NCBI GenBank assembly: GCA_039679645.1
Contig: JBDKUO010000069.1
Span: 34,526-98,525, forward strand
Length of the DNA: 64,000 bases
From: Armatimonadota bacterium
GTDB lineage: Bacteria; Armatimonadota; UBA5829
Direction: 5' to 3'
In this document: positions 51,551-61,108 of the stretch, piece after piece
How the letters are laid out: every line of letters starts with the position of its first letter
Numbering within the stretch: the first letter of the stretch is position 1
Made by a program: the position numbers and the translations under genes
The notes under the pieces: model-generated
Databases searched by the model: none
What the model was told of the DNA's origin: nothing
The model's input: the letters and a program-made list of their open reading frames with translations, nothing else

Positions 51551-53109
51551 ATACAGCCTCCTCCTTTATCTTTGTTATTGACTATGTTCGACACTGCCTC
51601 AAAGCTGTCTTTGAGTGACGCATAGAGGGAGCGGTAGACATTATAGTAGTCGCGGTAAGTTTTATTGGCGTCGGTATCGAATTTGGTAGTATCCACAACT
51701 TGGATAATCGACTTGCAGGCATCTTCCACGCTCGGGTATATGTCCGTGCCGACTCCTGCGAGCAGAGCAGCGCCCAGCGCCGGGCCTTCATCTATATTTA
51801 TAGTGACGTGATCGTAGCCGGTTATATCCGCCTGTATCTGACGCCACACACTGCTTCTGGCTCCGCCTCCAGATGCTCTGACCTGAGTAATAGGAACGCT
51901 CATATCCTCCAGAATGCCGAATAGGTCCTTAAGGCCGTATGACACCCCCTCCAGAACTGAACGCACGAAGTGCGCTCTGTCGCTGCGCAAAGTAGCACCG
52001 AAAAACACCCCGCGCGCATTGGGGTCGGCGTATGGCGCGCGCTCACCGGTCAGATATGGCAGAAAAATCAGACCCTCACTGCCGACAGAAACACGAGCCG
52101 CCTGATTGCACATTATGTCGTAAGGATCGATGTCAAGGCTTTTGGCGACCGATTGCTCTGCGTCGGCAAAGGTGTCGCGATACCACCTCAGGCTGCCGCC
52201 CGCGGAGAGCATTACACCCATCACATGCCACTTACCTGGCACGGCATGGCAAAATGTATGGAGCCTGAGTTTGGGATCGACCACAGGTTTTTCGGCAAAC
52301 GCGAAGACCACACCCGAAGTGCCGACTGTGCTGGATATGATGCCCGGCTCGACTACGCCGTTGCCGACCGCGCCTGCAGCCTGATCTCCACCACCGCCGA
52401 CTACCGGAGCGCCGTCTTTGAGACCTGTAATCGAAGCCGCTTCGGCGCTGATGCGTCCACTGACCTCTACACTCTCATAGCACTTGGGCATCCACTGCCG
52501 TGGGATATCCACGGCATCGAGCAACTCGTACGCCCAATCGCGCTTTACTACATTAAAAAGCGCCGTGCCGCTGGCGTCCGACACTTCGGTCGCGAACTCG
52601 CCGGTCAGCCTGAACCTGATATAGTCCTTCGGCAAGAGCACTTTCCTGACTCGAGCGTATGACTCAGGCTCGTTGTTGCGCAGCCAGATGATCTTACTCG
52701 CGGTGAAACCGGTCAGCACGGGGTTGCACGTCATCTCGACGATCCTGCGCTCGCCGACTGTTTGAGTTATCCATGCGCACTCGGTTTCGGTCCGTTGATC
52801 ACACCAAAGGATCGCCGGTCGAATAACCTGGTTGTTCTCATCCAGAAATACCGAACCGTGCATTTGGCCCGAGAGCCCTATGCCCTTGATCCGGCTCGGA
52901 TCGACTCCCGAGACTTGAATCACCTCTCTGATACCGGCTGCGGTCGCCTGCCACCAATCTTCAGGCTCCTGCTCGGACCAGAGCGGTCTGGGGGTATATA
53001 GAGGATAAGTCTTTGCGGACGTTGCAGCAACCTCGCCGTCTCTGCTCGCGTTTATAAGCAGGACCTTGACGCCGCTGGTCCCAACGTCTATTCCCAGCAA
53101 ATAGTCCAT
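51544..53109 (-). CDS. xylB: Xylulokinase (FGGY family)
   Basis: 521 residues. FGGY-kinase landmarks: LLGIDVGTSGVKVLLI, GIGLSGQMHGSVFLD, PAILWCDQRTETECAW, GGGGDQAAGAVGNG and the C-terminal GGGARSSVWRQIQADI. It phosphorylates a ketopentose such as D-xylulose. The C-terminus ends in GGGCIC, which is unusual. It is the first gene of a three-gene minus-strand group with the isomerase and the secreted TIM-barrel protein. Confidence 0.9.
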   Translation of the reverse strand: MDYLLGIDVGTSGVKVLLINASRDGEVAATSAKTYPLYTPRPLWSEQEPEDWWQATAAGIREVIQVSGVDPSRIKGIGLSGQMHGSVFLDENNQVIRPAILWCDQRTETECAWITQTVGERRIVEMTCNPVLTGFTASKIIWLRNNEPESYARVRKVLLPKDYIRFRLTGEFATEVSDASGTALFNVVKRDWAYELLDAVDIPRQWMPKCYESVEVSGRISAEAASITGLKDGAPVVGGGGDQAAGAVGNGVVEPGIISSTVGTSGVVFAFAEKPVVDPKLRLHTFCHAVPGKWHVMGVMLSAGGSLRWYRDTFADAEQSVAKSLDIDPYDIMCNQAARVSVGSEGLIFLPYLTGERAPYADPNARGVFFGATLRSDRAHFVRSVLEGVSYGLKDLFGILEDMSVPITQVRASGGGARSSVWRQIQADITGYDHVTINIDEGPALGAALLAGVGTDIYPSVEDACKSIIQVVDTTKFDTDANKTYRDYYNVYRSLYASLKDSFEAVSNIVNNKDKGGGCIC

Positions 53110-53176
53110 AACGTCTCCCCGTTGGATTTTCTTGTGTATAGACTAGCGAAATTGTGTCGGGAAGTCAAAATGCGGG

Positions 53177-53554
53177 TCAGTACATCGACTCTTTGATCCA
53201 GTCGACTATTGTCTGGGCACAGCGCAGATGCAGACGGGCGGATTTGCGATCATAGTTTTGAGAAGGCACGCCTGAGACGGCTTCGGGGCTGCGAGTGGCG
53301 AGAAACTCCGGGTTCAGTTCGGCGGCGGCATTCATAACCTCCAGCGGAGCTTCAAGCGCATTGCACATCTGAATCAAGTTGTGGCCGCGCGGGATTTTCT
53401 TCTCCTGCTGAATTGTGGCCGCCCTGAGAGCCTGTTCAGCCGCCTGCTGCGCGAAGAACACGCTGGCGAAATACACCCCCGCATCCAGAAGCGTTACGGC
53501 AGCGGCATAATTCGCACGTGCCTGCGCCCAGCAAGCCTCCGACATTTTTCTCAT
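53177..53554 (-). CDS. HEPN-domain protein, unpaired
   Basis: 125 residues from the ATG at 53554, with AAGG upstream. HEPN helices: WAQARANYAAAVTLLDAGVYF, FFAQQAAEQALRAATIQQ and GHNLIQMCNAL. No nucleotidyltransferase is adjacent and no clear RX4-6H motif is visible. It is the third HEPN protein in the window and may act alone or be a remnant. Confidence 0.8.
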   Translation of the reverse strand: MRKMSEACWAQARANYAAAVTLLDAGVYFASVFFAQQAAEQALRAATIQQEKKIPRGHNLIQMCNALEAPLEVMNAAAELNPEFLATRSPEAVSGVPSQNYDRKSARLHLRCAQTIVDWIKESMY

Positions 53555-53715
53555 CCCTGTCCAGCCTTCACGTTCCACTTTGCGCACCCTTTATTTGATA
53601 AGTGTTGATACCCTTAATTTAATGCAGCAAACGCATCAACCATCTTTCACCTTATCTTTTCCCGTTTCGAACAGACTTATAACGCAAGAAGGATGACTAT
53701 TGTTGAGTATAATTG

Positions 53716-53724
53716 TGCTATACT
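53716..53724 (+). promoter_or_regulatory. Extended -10 promoter of the sugar ABC importer
   Basis: TGCTATACT fits TGnTATAAT with one change, 44 bases upstream of the ATG. The -35 region is weak. Confidence 0.5.
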
Positions 53725-53768
53725 AAGATAATAATTTGTTGCGCTTGCATTGAAGGATACCACAATCA

Positions 53769-56700
53769 ATGAGAAGACGTTCATCAGCGAAATCCGTTTG
53801 TGCGAAATTGTGCTTTTGCCTGCTTATTCTATCAACAACGATCATGCCGCAATCGGGCGTATTTGCGAATGAGAAGGTGGAGCTCCGGTTATGGAACGTT
53901 CCGGAAAAGTCTAATCCCGACCCGCGCCTGGTGGCAAAAAGAAGAGTGTTTGAAGCATTTTGCCGCATGCATCCCGAAATTAGAGTAAGAGTGCTCTCAC
54001 CTCTGGCTGTTCAGGAAGGTCCCGCTTACGAGAGCAGTGAGTTTTTGGCAATGGCAGGCGGCGTGGCGCCGGATGTGCTTACCCCCTACGTCCGCAAAAT
54101 TCCAGCATATCGACAGCAAAAGTTCTGTTACCCCTTAAATGGTTATATTTCCCGATACCACAAAAGAAACGGAAGGCCTTTTGCCGGAATAGCAGCCCCA
54201 AGCGCGGCATGGGAACCGGCCATCGACGGAAAATCGGTTATTGCAATACCCCAGATGTTTTATGCTCTTGCCCTGCAGTGTGACAAAGCCGCTTTTGCCA
54301 GAGGCGGGCTTGCAGGCCGCGCTCCAAAAGACTGGGATGAGCTCTATAGATATGCGCGCCATATGACAATTGACCCGGCCAAGGAACCCAATTCCAAACC
54401 AGGCGACCGCCGTCAATACGGGCTTTCAATGCTTACGGGATATGCAGCAGGATGGCACTTTATCGATTATGTGTGGTCCGGCGGCGGAGATGTTGTGCAC
54501 TCCTATTATCGCAAAAATGATACTCTTATTCCGACACCCCCGCCCATGGCAAATTACAAAGACTTAGGCATTGCCATATCGGATGCGACAGCATACTACC
54601 CCAAGCTGCAAAACGCCGACAATACTCTACACAAGCTCGGCGTGCCGACCGGATCCTCAGCCTATGACCTGGAATGGCGAATGGTTACAAATGAGCCAAA
54701 AGCTATGCGCGCATTCTACTTTTATCGAAAGCTGATCCATCAACCATGGCTGCGCAATGGAGACCATGAGTTTGATATCACCCCGGCAATGCTCAAATCG
54801 GGCAAGGCGACAGACCCACAGACAGGCAAGGTTTTTAACCTGAATGACAAGGCTGTCCGCAAACGCATTTATTGGGGAGTCACTCAGGCAAAAGATAATC
54901 AGTCGGGCAGGCTCGGAGGGGTAAATGTAGCCTACGCAATGCAAATTTCCGCTCTCAGTGACGCCGACATAGTCGATCAGAACCAGTTTTTTATTGCGCC
55001 GATACCTTCATACAAAGGCGAAAAACATGTGGCGTATGTCGCTGGCGATTATCTGGCAATAAGCGCAGGAATCATGGCTGAGGACAAACCCGGCAGGCAC
55101 AGTCTCAAAGCTATTAGAGACGCTGCCTGGACATACATTGAGTTTTGTACAGGTCCGCAGGCGCAGCGCATAACGGCTCAAACACTCATCGGTTACGGTT
55201 TGGGAGAGTATGTGCGCCCGTCCATTCTCAAAGAAATCGGATACACGGACCTGCTTGCGCGACAGTCACAGGCGACAAAACAGCTCTGGAATGACATTGA
55301 GACCAACGGAAGAGTCGAGCCATACTGCCCAGGCTGGACTAATGTGCAGACCCGAGAGCTCAATATGCCTCTCGAAACCCTTATAAACGATACTCCAAAC
55401 CCAAACACCGGCAAGTTCAAGTATGACCCACAGCGGATTATGGATGACACCGTGCGCAACGTGAACACCATGATATTGGGCAAAATGCCCGATTCGGAGG
55501 TTACGCGCCGTTCGAGAATAGGCTGGATTATCTTTGCTATTATGGCTGTTGCTCTGACGCTGGCCGCCCACAAAGTAGTCCGGCTGGCAATGGGCAGCCA
55601 GGCAAAGGTAGATGACAATGAAGGCTTTGGAGTCGGCGGCAATAAAGCGCGCAAGCGGCTCTATGCGTGGCTGTTTCTGATCCCCGCTGTCGGCACGATT
55701 GCCGTCTGGGCGTACTACCCGCTCTTGCGTGGATTGCTGATGGCATTCCAGGATTACAAAATACTGGGCGGCTCAAGCTTTGTCGGCCTGAGAAACTTTA
55801 TAGAAGCAGTCAGCGAGCCTAAGTTCTGGCAATATCTGCTGCAGACTCTACAGTATATGATAATGCTTGTCGGGCTTGGATTCCTGGCGCCTATCGGGCT
55901 TGCAATACTGCTCACGGAAATACCAAGGTTTAAGGTGCTCTTCCGCACTATTTTCTATCTGCCTGCCGTAACGACAGGAGTTGTAACACTCTTTCTCTGG
56001 AAATGGCTGATCTACGACCCTACGGAGTTCGGCGTCATCAACAGCCTGATTCTCTGGTTTAACAAAATACCAACGCCGCTTGCGGTGTTCATAAAGCTTG
56101 CCGTGCTCGCGGTAGGTATATTGATTGCAGCCTCACTACTGCTGCAGGCAGGTGCAAAAACAAACTCCAGTCGAGAGAGATGGCTTGCAGGCATACTCGG
56201 CGGCGCATTGGGAGCTATGATAGTCGGCTACATGATTGGCCTGCTTTCTTCCGGTGGAGCGCATGCCGTTTGTGCGACCTTTGGCGGCAAGTTCAACTTC
56301 AGCATTCAATCGTTCCTGAGAGACCCGAGTCTGGCGATGTTGTGGCTGGTAATCCCGGTTATATGGGCGGGAACAGGGCCGGGATGTTTGATATACCTGG
56401 CTGCCATGAAGGGAATCCCTGAGGAGCAGTATGAGGCCGCTGACCTGGATGGCGCAGGCTTCTGGCAAAAAATTATAAATATAATGTACCCGAACCTGCA
56501 GGCGCTCATTATCATCAACCTCGTTGGAGCAGTTGTAGCCGGGTTTAAAGAATCCAGCAACATCTTCCTGATGACCGGCGGCGGCCCGCAGGATGCCACG
56601 ATGACCACTGGTTTGTATATATGGTACAACGCATTTATGTTCCTCAACTTTGGCCTATCCACGGCCATGGCATGGATTATGGGCGCAATACTACTCGGGT

Positions 56701-56786
56701 TTACATTAAAGCAGCTTCAGATACTAAATAAGATCCAGTTCCGCAACACATCCGTGGATCAGGAAGCAAAAGGCGCGAAGGGATAA
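53769..56786 (+). CDS. Fused sugar-binding protein and MalF-type ABC permease
   Basis: 1005 residues in one frame. Signal sequence (1-33), then an extracellular solute-binding protein domain of the family-1 type (about 36-575; VELRLWNVPEKS, MAGGVAPDVLT, LSMLTGYAAGWHF). A membrane span (584-602) and a cytoplasmic linker lead to a MalF-like permease (about 630-990) with the EAA loop EEQYEAADLDGAGFWQKI at 885-902. Two extra hydrophobic segments (about 771-795 and 806-826) interrupt the permease core. Separate proteins are the rule for these parts. The ATPase is not adjacent. Confidence 0.9.
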   Translation: MRRRSSAKSVCAKLCFCLLILSTTIMPQSGVFANEKVELRLWNVPEKSNPDPRLVAKRRVFEAFCRMHPEIRVRVLSPLAVQEGPAYESSEFLAMAGGVAPDVLTPYVRKIPAYRQQKFCYPLNGYISRYHKRNGRPFAGIAAPSAAWEPAIDGKSVIAIPQMFYALALQCDKAAFARGGLAGRAPKDWDELYRYARHMTIDPAKEPNSKPGDRRQYGLSMLTGYAAGWHFIDYVWSGGGDVVHSYYRKNDTLIPTPPPMANYKDLGIAISDATAYYPKLQNADNTLHKLGVPTGSSAYDLEWRMVTNEPKAMRAFYFYRKLIHQPWLRNGDHEFDITPAMLKSGKATDPQTGKVFNLNDKAVRKRIYWGVTQAKDNQSGRLGGVNVAYAMQISALSDADIVDQNQFFIAPIPSYKGEKHVAYVAGDYLAISAGIMAEDKPGRHSLKAIRDAAWTYIEFCTGPQAQRITAQTLIGYGLGEYVRPSILKEIGYTDLLARQSQATKQLWNDIETNGRVEPYCPGWTNVQTRELNMPLETLINDTPNPNTGKFKYDPQRIMDDTVRNVNTMILGKMPDSEVTRRSRIGWIIFAIMAVALTLAAHKVVRLAMGSQAKVDDNEGFGVGGNKARKRLYAWLFLIPAVGTIAVWAYYPLLRGLLMAFQDYKILGGSSFVGLRNFIEAVSEPKFWQYLLQTLQYMIMLVGLGFLAPIGLAILLTEIPRFKVLFRTIFYLPAVTTGVVTLFLWKWLIYDPTEFGVINSLILWFNKIPTPLAVFIKLAVLAVGILIAASLLLQAGAKTNSSRERWLAGILGGALGAMIVGYMIGLLSSGGAHAVCATFGGKFNFSIQSFLRDPSLAMLWLVIPVIWAGTGPGCLIYLAAMKGIPEEQYEAADLDGAGFWQKIINIMYPNLQALIIINLVGAVVAGFKESSNIFLMTGGGPQDATMTTGLYIWYNAFMFLNFGLSTAMAWIMGAILLGFTLKQLQILNKIQFRNTSVDQEAKGAKG

Positions 56787-56796
56787 GGCAGAATAT

Positions 56797-58809
56797 ATGT
56801 CGCTGGTAAGTGCAGTGGGACGCAAGTCTCCAAAAGTAAGACTGATATTTTTGGCAATGTATCTGTTGCTGATAATCGGCGCTGTGACGATGGTCTATCC
56901 GTTTATGCTGATGGTGTGCATGGCCACGACAGGTAAATCCGATACCGTGGAGCTAAACCCCATACCGGCATATTGGGCAAACGATGAGATCCTCTTCAAG
57001 AAATATATATTTGATGCTGCGCCAATAGAGTCGCTGAGCGTTTGGTTTGACAAGGACAACTGGTTTACCGTCCGCGATATGCAGGCGTCCGATTTTGATC
57101 AACTGCAAAAATTGCCTACTCGCCAGCGCAAGGCTGCTGCCGCGGATGTGCGCTACTTCATAAAGAATATATGCCCTGCCGACTTCAAGCAGGCACTGTT
57201 CTTGGACAGGACCAACAGCGACAGCCCGCTCGCTTTGCAGAATGAATACTTCAAATGGCTGGAAGCTAAATACCACACGATTTCTACTGCGAACAAGGCT
57301 TATACCGACACTGCGCAGACATGGGAAGACTTTGGGATTCCGATGGATTTGGACCATCGTAAACCTGACGGCAGCCGCCGATCACAAGATTGGCGCGAGT
57401 TCATCGAGACCCGCAGCCCCGAACGCACGACGCTCTTTGATGCGGACACCGTACTTTATAAATTCCTGCGCACAGCCGACATACCGAAGAACCTTACGGC
57501 AATCCCCAGAGATGCAAAGGGTAACCCCATACTTTCGGAAATCACATACGATGACCTGGTTGCCGGTAAGCTGGGTTCTGATATCGAACATGATTTCATA
57601 ACCCATTATGCCTGGGCAAAGTATATAAAGATCGACACCAGTAAAGCAATGCCGGAATGGCACATGTTCCTTAGCAAAAACAAAAAGCCGATTTCTACTG
57701 AGTTGAAAACAACAGAGCCGACAATAGAGGCAGACGCGGCTCTCTGGAACCGATTCATACAGGCCAACTGCCCTCTGGGAGCGATGAAGCTAATGCGGCC
57801 CGAAGACAACTGGCGTAGGTTCTTGGAGCACAAATATGCCGGCATAGAAGATGCCAATAGAGCATACGGCACCAGTTATTCTTCATTCGACACCGCCAGA
57901 ATACCATATGCCATCTTTCAATATGACTCTTTCCTGTCGCATAAAGACACACTGCGGCGGCAGTATTTCATCTATAACTTTGTCACTGTTCTCAATTATA
58001 TCTTGCTTCATGGTCATGCTCTCTGGGTCACCATCATTTACATCCTTTTGACTATAGGCACGACGCTCACTGTGAACCCACTGGCGGCTTATGCAATGTC
58101 ACGCTTCAGGCTGAAGGAGACCTATCATATATTGGTGTTCCTGCTTGCTACAATGGCGTTTCCTGCAGAAGTGCTGATGATCCCAAGCTTCCTAATGACA
58201 AAAAGTTTTCCTGTCGGCGGGCTGATTGTGGTTGCAGTATGCATGCTGGGTTTTGTCTTTTTCCAAAGGAAGTTCGGCTCAAAAATGCCGCTGATACTGA
58301 GCGCATCACTGGCTGCGATAGTAACGGGGCTGCTCGCAGGCTGGGCGCTGCCGCGTGCTGCCTCCGCGCTTCATCTCAATATATCTGCAAGTCTGATGAA
58401 CTCATACTGGGCTTTAGTCCTGCCGGGACTTGCTAATGGATATGGAATATTCCTGCTGAAGGGCTTCTTCGACAGCCTGCCTCCTGAAGTATATGAGGCC
58501 GGCCTGATAGACGGAGCGGGAGAGATGCGCATGTTCTGGAGCATAACTCTGCCGCTGTGCAAACCGATATTGGCGGTCATTGCGCTTGGCGCATTCGGCG
58601 CGGCCTATGGAGCGTTTATGCAGGCATTTCTGGTCTGTCAGGACCCCAAGATGTGGACTCTTATGGTCTTCATATATGAGTTCCAACAAAAGCATACGCT
58701 GCCTCTGGTCATGGCCTCTCTGGTGGTGGCTGCCGTGCCGACATTGGTGGTATTCCTGTTCGCACAGAATGTGATCCTGCGCGGCATAATTATCCCGACA
58801 TATAAATAA
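56797..58809 (+). CDS. MalG-type ABC permease with large periplasmic insert
   Basis: 670 residues against about 280 for ordinary MalG. TM1 lies at 15-41, followed by an insert at about 45-395 predicted to be outside the membrane, then the remaining spans. The EAA loop is PPEVYEAGLIDGAGEMRMFW at 562-581. The insert holds two similar motifs, FKWLEAKYHTISTANKAY (152-169) and WRRFLEHKYAGIEDANRAY (339-357). An extra helix pair (about 472-488 and 498-520) matches that in the fused partner. It starts 10 bases after the partner's stop. Confidence 0.9.
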   Translation: MSLVSAVGRKSPKVRLIFLAMYLLLIIGAVTMVYPFMLMVCMATTGKSDTVELNPIPAYWANDEILFKKYIFDAAPIESLSVWFDKDNWFTVRDMQASDFDQLQKLPTRQRKAAAADVRYFIKNICPADFKQALFLDRTNSDSPLALQNEYFKWLEAKYHTISTANKAYTDTAQTWEDFGIPMDLDHRKPDGSRRSQDWREFIETRSPERTTLFDADTVLYKFLRTADIPKNLTAIPRDAKGNPILSEITYDDLVAGKLGSDIEHDFITHYAWAKYIKIDTSKAMPEWHMFLSKNKKPISTELKTTEPTIEADAALWNRFIQANCPLGAMKLMRPEDNWRRFLEHKYAGIEDANRAYGTSYSSFDTARIPYAIFQYDSFLSHKDTLRRQYFIYNFVTVLNYILLHGHALWVTIIYILLTIGTTLTVNPLAAYAMSRFRLKETYHILVFLLATMAFPAEVLMIPSFLMTKSFPVGGLIVVAVCMLGFVFFQRKFGSKMPLILSASLAAIVTGLLAGWALPRAASALHLNISASLMNSYWALVLPGLANGYGIFLLKGFFDSLPPEVYEAGLIDGAGEMRMFWSITLPLCKPILAVIALGAFGAAYGAFMQAFLVCQDPKMWTLMVFIYEFQQKHTLPLVMASLVVAAVPTLVVFLFAQNVILRGIIIPTYK

Positions 58810-58816
58810 ACAATAA

Positions 58817-58845
58817 ATGCGGCGGCATTGCAAATGCCGCCGCAT
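58817..58845. terminator. Bidirectional terminator after the ABC importer
   Basis: ATGCGGCGGCATT pairs perfectly with AATGCCGCCGCAT (13 bp, 3-base loop) between convergent genes. Confidence 0.7.
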
Positions 58846-58865
58846 TGCAACGCTCGGGATGAGCG

Positions 58866-59156
58866 TTATGCCGGTCCCGCGCCACGGACTCCACGATGGC
58901 TGTATTTGCTGATTGCTCGCCAGATCAGCAGGAAGATCACGGCGCCTATGAACGCAACTATTATGCTGCCAAGGTTGATCCCAGTGACTCCTGCCATGCC
59001 CAGCGCGCGGAATATCCAGCCGCCTATTATAGCGCCGACTATACCTGCTATAAGATCGCCGAATATCCCACGCGGACCGGGTTCTTCACCCGGCAGCGCA
59101 AGTCTGGCGAGAAAGCCCGCAATGAGGCCGACTATTATCCAGGCAAATATGCTCAT
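58866..59156 (-). CDS. GlsB/YeaQ/YmgE-family membrane protein
   Basis: 96 residues from MSIFAWIIVGLIAGFLA, with GGGGGTG upstream of the ATG at 59156. Three spans with Gly-rich helices and the PRGIFGDLIAGIVGAIIGGW signature. Transglycosylase-associated or stress-linked by annotation in other bacteria, with no proven activity. The longer frame upstream is not supported. It has a slightly extended C-terminus (SKYSHRGVRGAGPA). Confidence 0.9.
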   Translation of the reverse strand: MSIFAWIIVGLIAGFLARLALPGEEPGPRGIFGDLIAGIVGAIIGGWIFRALGMAGVTGINLGSIIVAFIGAVIFLLIWRAISKYSHRGVRGAGPA

Positions 59157-59335
59157 TGTAGTCACCCCCTGCAGATACCATCTTCGACCCATGTTTAGGT
59201 TACCCGTTAGATAAGTGTTTACATCAACACCGAATTTTACTACAAGAATAATTTGGCTTTCACGAAGGAATATTTTGCGCACTGATAGAAGCCGTAATTT
59301 CGTCTCTACTTCTATCTCACTTCAGGAACAGTCAG

Positions 59336-60319
59336 ATGCCACAGATTATTGCCGACAACATTGTCAAGACTTTTCGCGTCGCCCAGCGCACCTCCGGCAC
59401 ATGGGGAGCATTCAAAGGGCTGGTGCGGCGAAAATACAAAACCATACGTGCGCTCGACGGCGTCTCATTTCAAATTGAGCCGGGAGAGCTGGTGGGTTAT
59501 GTCGGGCCGAATGGGGCAGGCAAATCGACCACAGTCAAAGTAATCTCCGGCATACTCGTGCCGGACTCAGGCAGGTGCGAAATACTCGGCAGGGTGCCCT
59601 GGAAGCAGCGCGTGGCGCACGTGCGCGACATAGGTGTCGTATTCGGACAGCGCACACAGCTTTGGTGGGATCTGCCTGTGATCGAGTCTTTCGATCTGCT
59701 CAAAGAAATCTACCGAGTCCCTGATAAAGCTTATTTGCAGACAAGAAATGAACTCATTGAGATACTCGGCTTGAGCGCGCTTATAGACACCCCCGTGAGG
59801 CAGCTCAGTTTGGGGCAGAGAATGAGATGCGATCTTGCCGCCGCGCTGATCCACTCGCCGTCTATCCTGTTTTTGGACGAGCCTACCATCGGACTGGACG
59901 CGGTCTCAAAACTGGCCGTTAGAGATTTTATCAAGCAGATAAACCGAACTAAGGGCACGACTGTTATCCTCACCACTCATGACATGGACGACATAGAGGC
60001 GCTGTGCAGCAGGATAATGGTAATCGGCAGCGGGCGTATCCTCTCTGACGGCACGCTCGATGAACTGCGCGCAAGTGTCAGCACTGAGCGCAGGCTTATA
60101 GTGGACCTTGTAGATGAAAAGAGCGAGATTAGCGACCCTGACGCCGAAGTAGTCAGCCGTGAAGGCAGCCGGGTCCATATGCGGTTTTATCCTGATCGAA
60201 TCCCGCCTGCGGAGCTTATATACAGGATCGCAGGCAAGCATGCCGTGCAGGACTTGTTTATAGAAAACCCGCCGATTGAAGAGATAATTGCGCGGCTCTA
60301 CAGGAAGATAAGCCGATGA
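59336..60319 (+). CDS. ABC-2 exporter ATP-binding protein
   Basis: 327 residues. Walker A GPNGAGKSTT (57-66), signature QLSLGQRMRCDLAAAL (156-171), Walker B ILFLDEPTIGLD (177-188) and a switch His in ILTTHDMDDIEALCS. The long C-terminal tail is typical of DrrA/YhaQ-like exporters. It overlaps the next permease gene by ATGA and serves the two ABC-2 permeases downstream, not the sugar importer upstream. Confidence 0.93.
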   Translation: MPQIIADNIVKTFRVAQRTSGTWGAFKGLVRRKYKTIRALDGVSFQIEPGELVGYVGPNGAGKSTTVKVISGILVPDSGRCEILGRVPWKQRVAHVRDIGVVFGQRTQLWWDLPVIESFDLLKEIYRVPDKAYLQTRNELIEILGLSALIDTPVRQLSLGQRMRCDLAAALIHSPSILFLDEPTIGLDAVSKLAVRDFIKQINRTKGTTVILTTHDMDDIEALCSRIMVIGSGRILSDGTLDELRASVSTERRLIVDLVDEKSEISDPDAEVVSREGSRVHMRFYPDRIPPAELIYRIAGKHAVQDLFIENPPIEEIIARLYRKISR

Positions 60320-61107
60320 GGGCATACTGGGCGATAATAAGCGCGAGGTTTCGCACGCTGCTGCAGTATCGCGCGGCTGCGGTCGCAGGGTTCGGGACTC
60401 AGCTTTTTTGGGGACTGATCCGGGTGATGATATTTGCTGCGTTTTACCGTTCTACAAAGTCGAGCCAGCCGATGACATTCCCGGAGGTGGTGACATACAT
60501 CTGGCTGGGCCAGGCGCTGTTTGCCATGCTGCCATGGAGCATGGACGGTGACATCCGGGCAATGATGCGCACAGGGACAGTGGCTTATGAACTGCTTCGC
60601 CCTATGGACCTCTACTGGACATGGTATTGCCGGGCGATAGCGATGCGTATTGCCCCCACCCTGCTCCGAGCCATTCCGCTGGTGATTATCGCAATGCCGT
60701 TCCTTGGAATGAAACTGCCGGCATCGGTCGGGTCGGGAATTGCATGGGCCGCTGCGACTGTCGGGGCGCTGGCTGTCGGATGCGCGATTACCAATCTAGT
60801 ATCGGTCTCGCTCTTTTGGACGATCTCGGGTGAGGGTGTGAGCCGTTTGATCCCGGTAGCCGTGTGGGTGTTTTCGGGCGCGATAATCCCGCTGCCGCTG
60901 CTGCCCGGATGGGCTCAAAGCGTGCTTTATGCGCTGCCGTTCAGAGACCTGGTCGATACACCTTTCAGGCTCTACCTGGGACACATCCCCGCATGCGATA
61001 TATGGTATGTGCTGGCGCGCCAAGCCGTCTGGACGGTTGCAATGGTAACTCTGGGGCGATGGGTTATGGCTCGCGGCACTCGTATGCTGGTGGTGCAGGG
61101 GGGCTGA
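60316..61107 (+). CDS. ABC-2 family permease (first of pair)
   Basis: 263 residues, six spans. It fits the ABC2_membrane_6 type (formerly DUF990): MMRTGTVAYELLRPMDLYW and PLPLLPGWAQSVLYALPFRDLVDTPFRLYLG. It forms a heterodimeric channel with the next gene, whose start is 1 base past this stop. The substrate is unknown; it may be a drug or a surface lipid or glycan. Confidence 0.88.
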   Translation: MRAYWAIISARFRTLLQYRAAAVAGFGTQLFWGLIRVMIFAAFYRSTKSSQPMTFPEVVTYIWLGQALFAMLPWSMDGDIRAMMRTGTVAYELLRPMDLYWTWYCRAIAMRIAPTLLRAIPLVIIAMPFLGMKLPASVGSGIAWAAATVGALAVGCAITNLVSVSLFWTISGEGVSRLIPVAVWVFSGAIIPLPLLPGWAQSVLYALPFRDLVDTPFRLYLGHIPACDIWYVLARQAVWTVAMVTLGRWVMARGTRMLVVQGG

Positions 61108-61108
61108 T

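Noticed and set aside
51970..52662. 230-codon plus-strand frame
   Set aside because: It is antisense to the xylulokinase gene, with no supporting features.
59157..59282. Longer start for the GlsB-like protein
   Set aside because: The extra 42 residues do not fit the family, and GGGGGTG lies just before the ATG at 59156.
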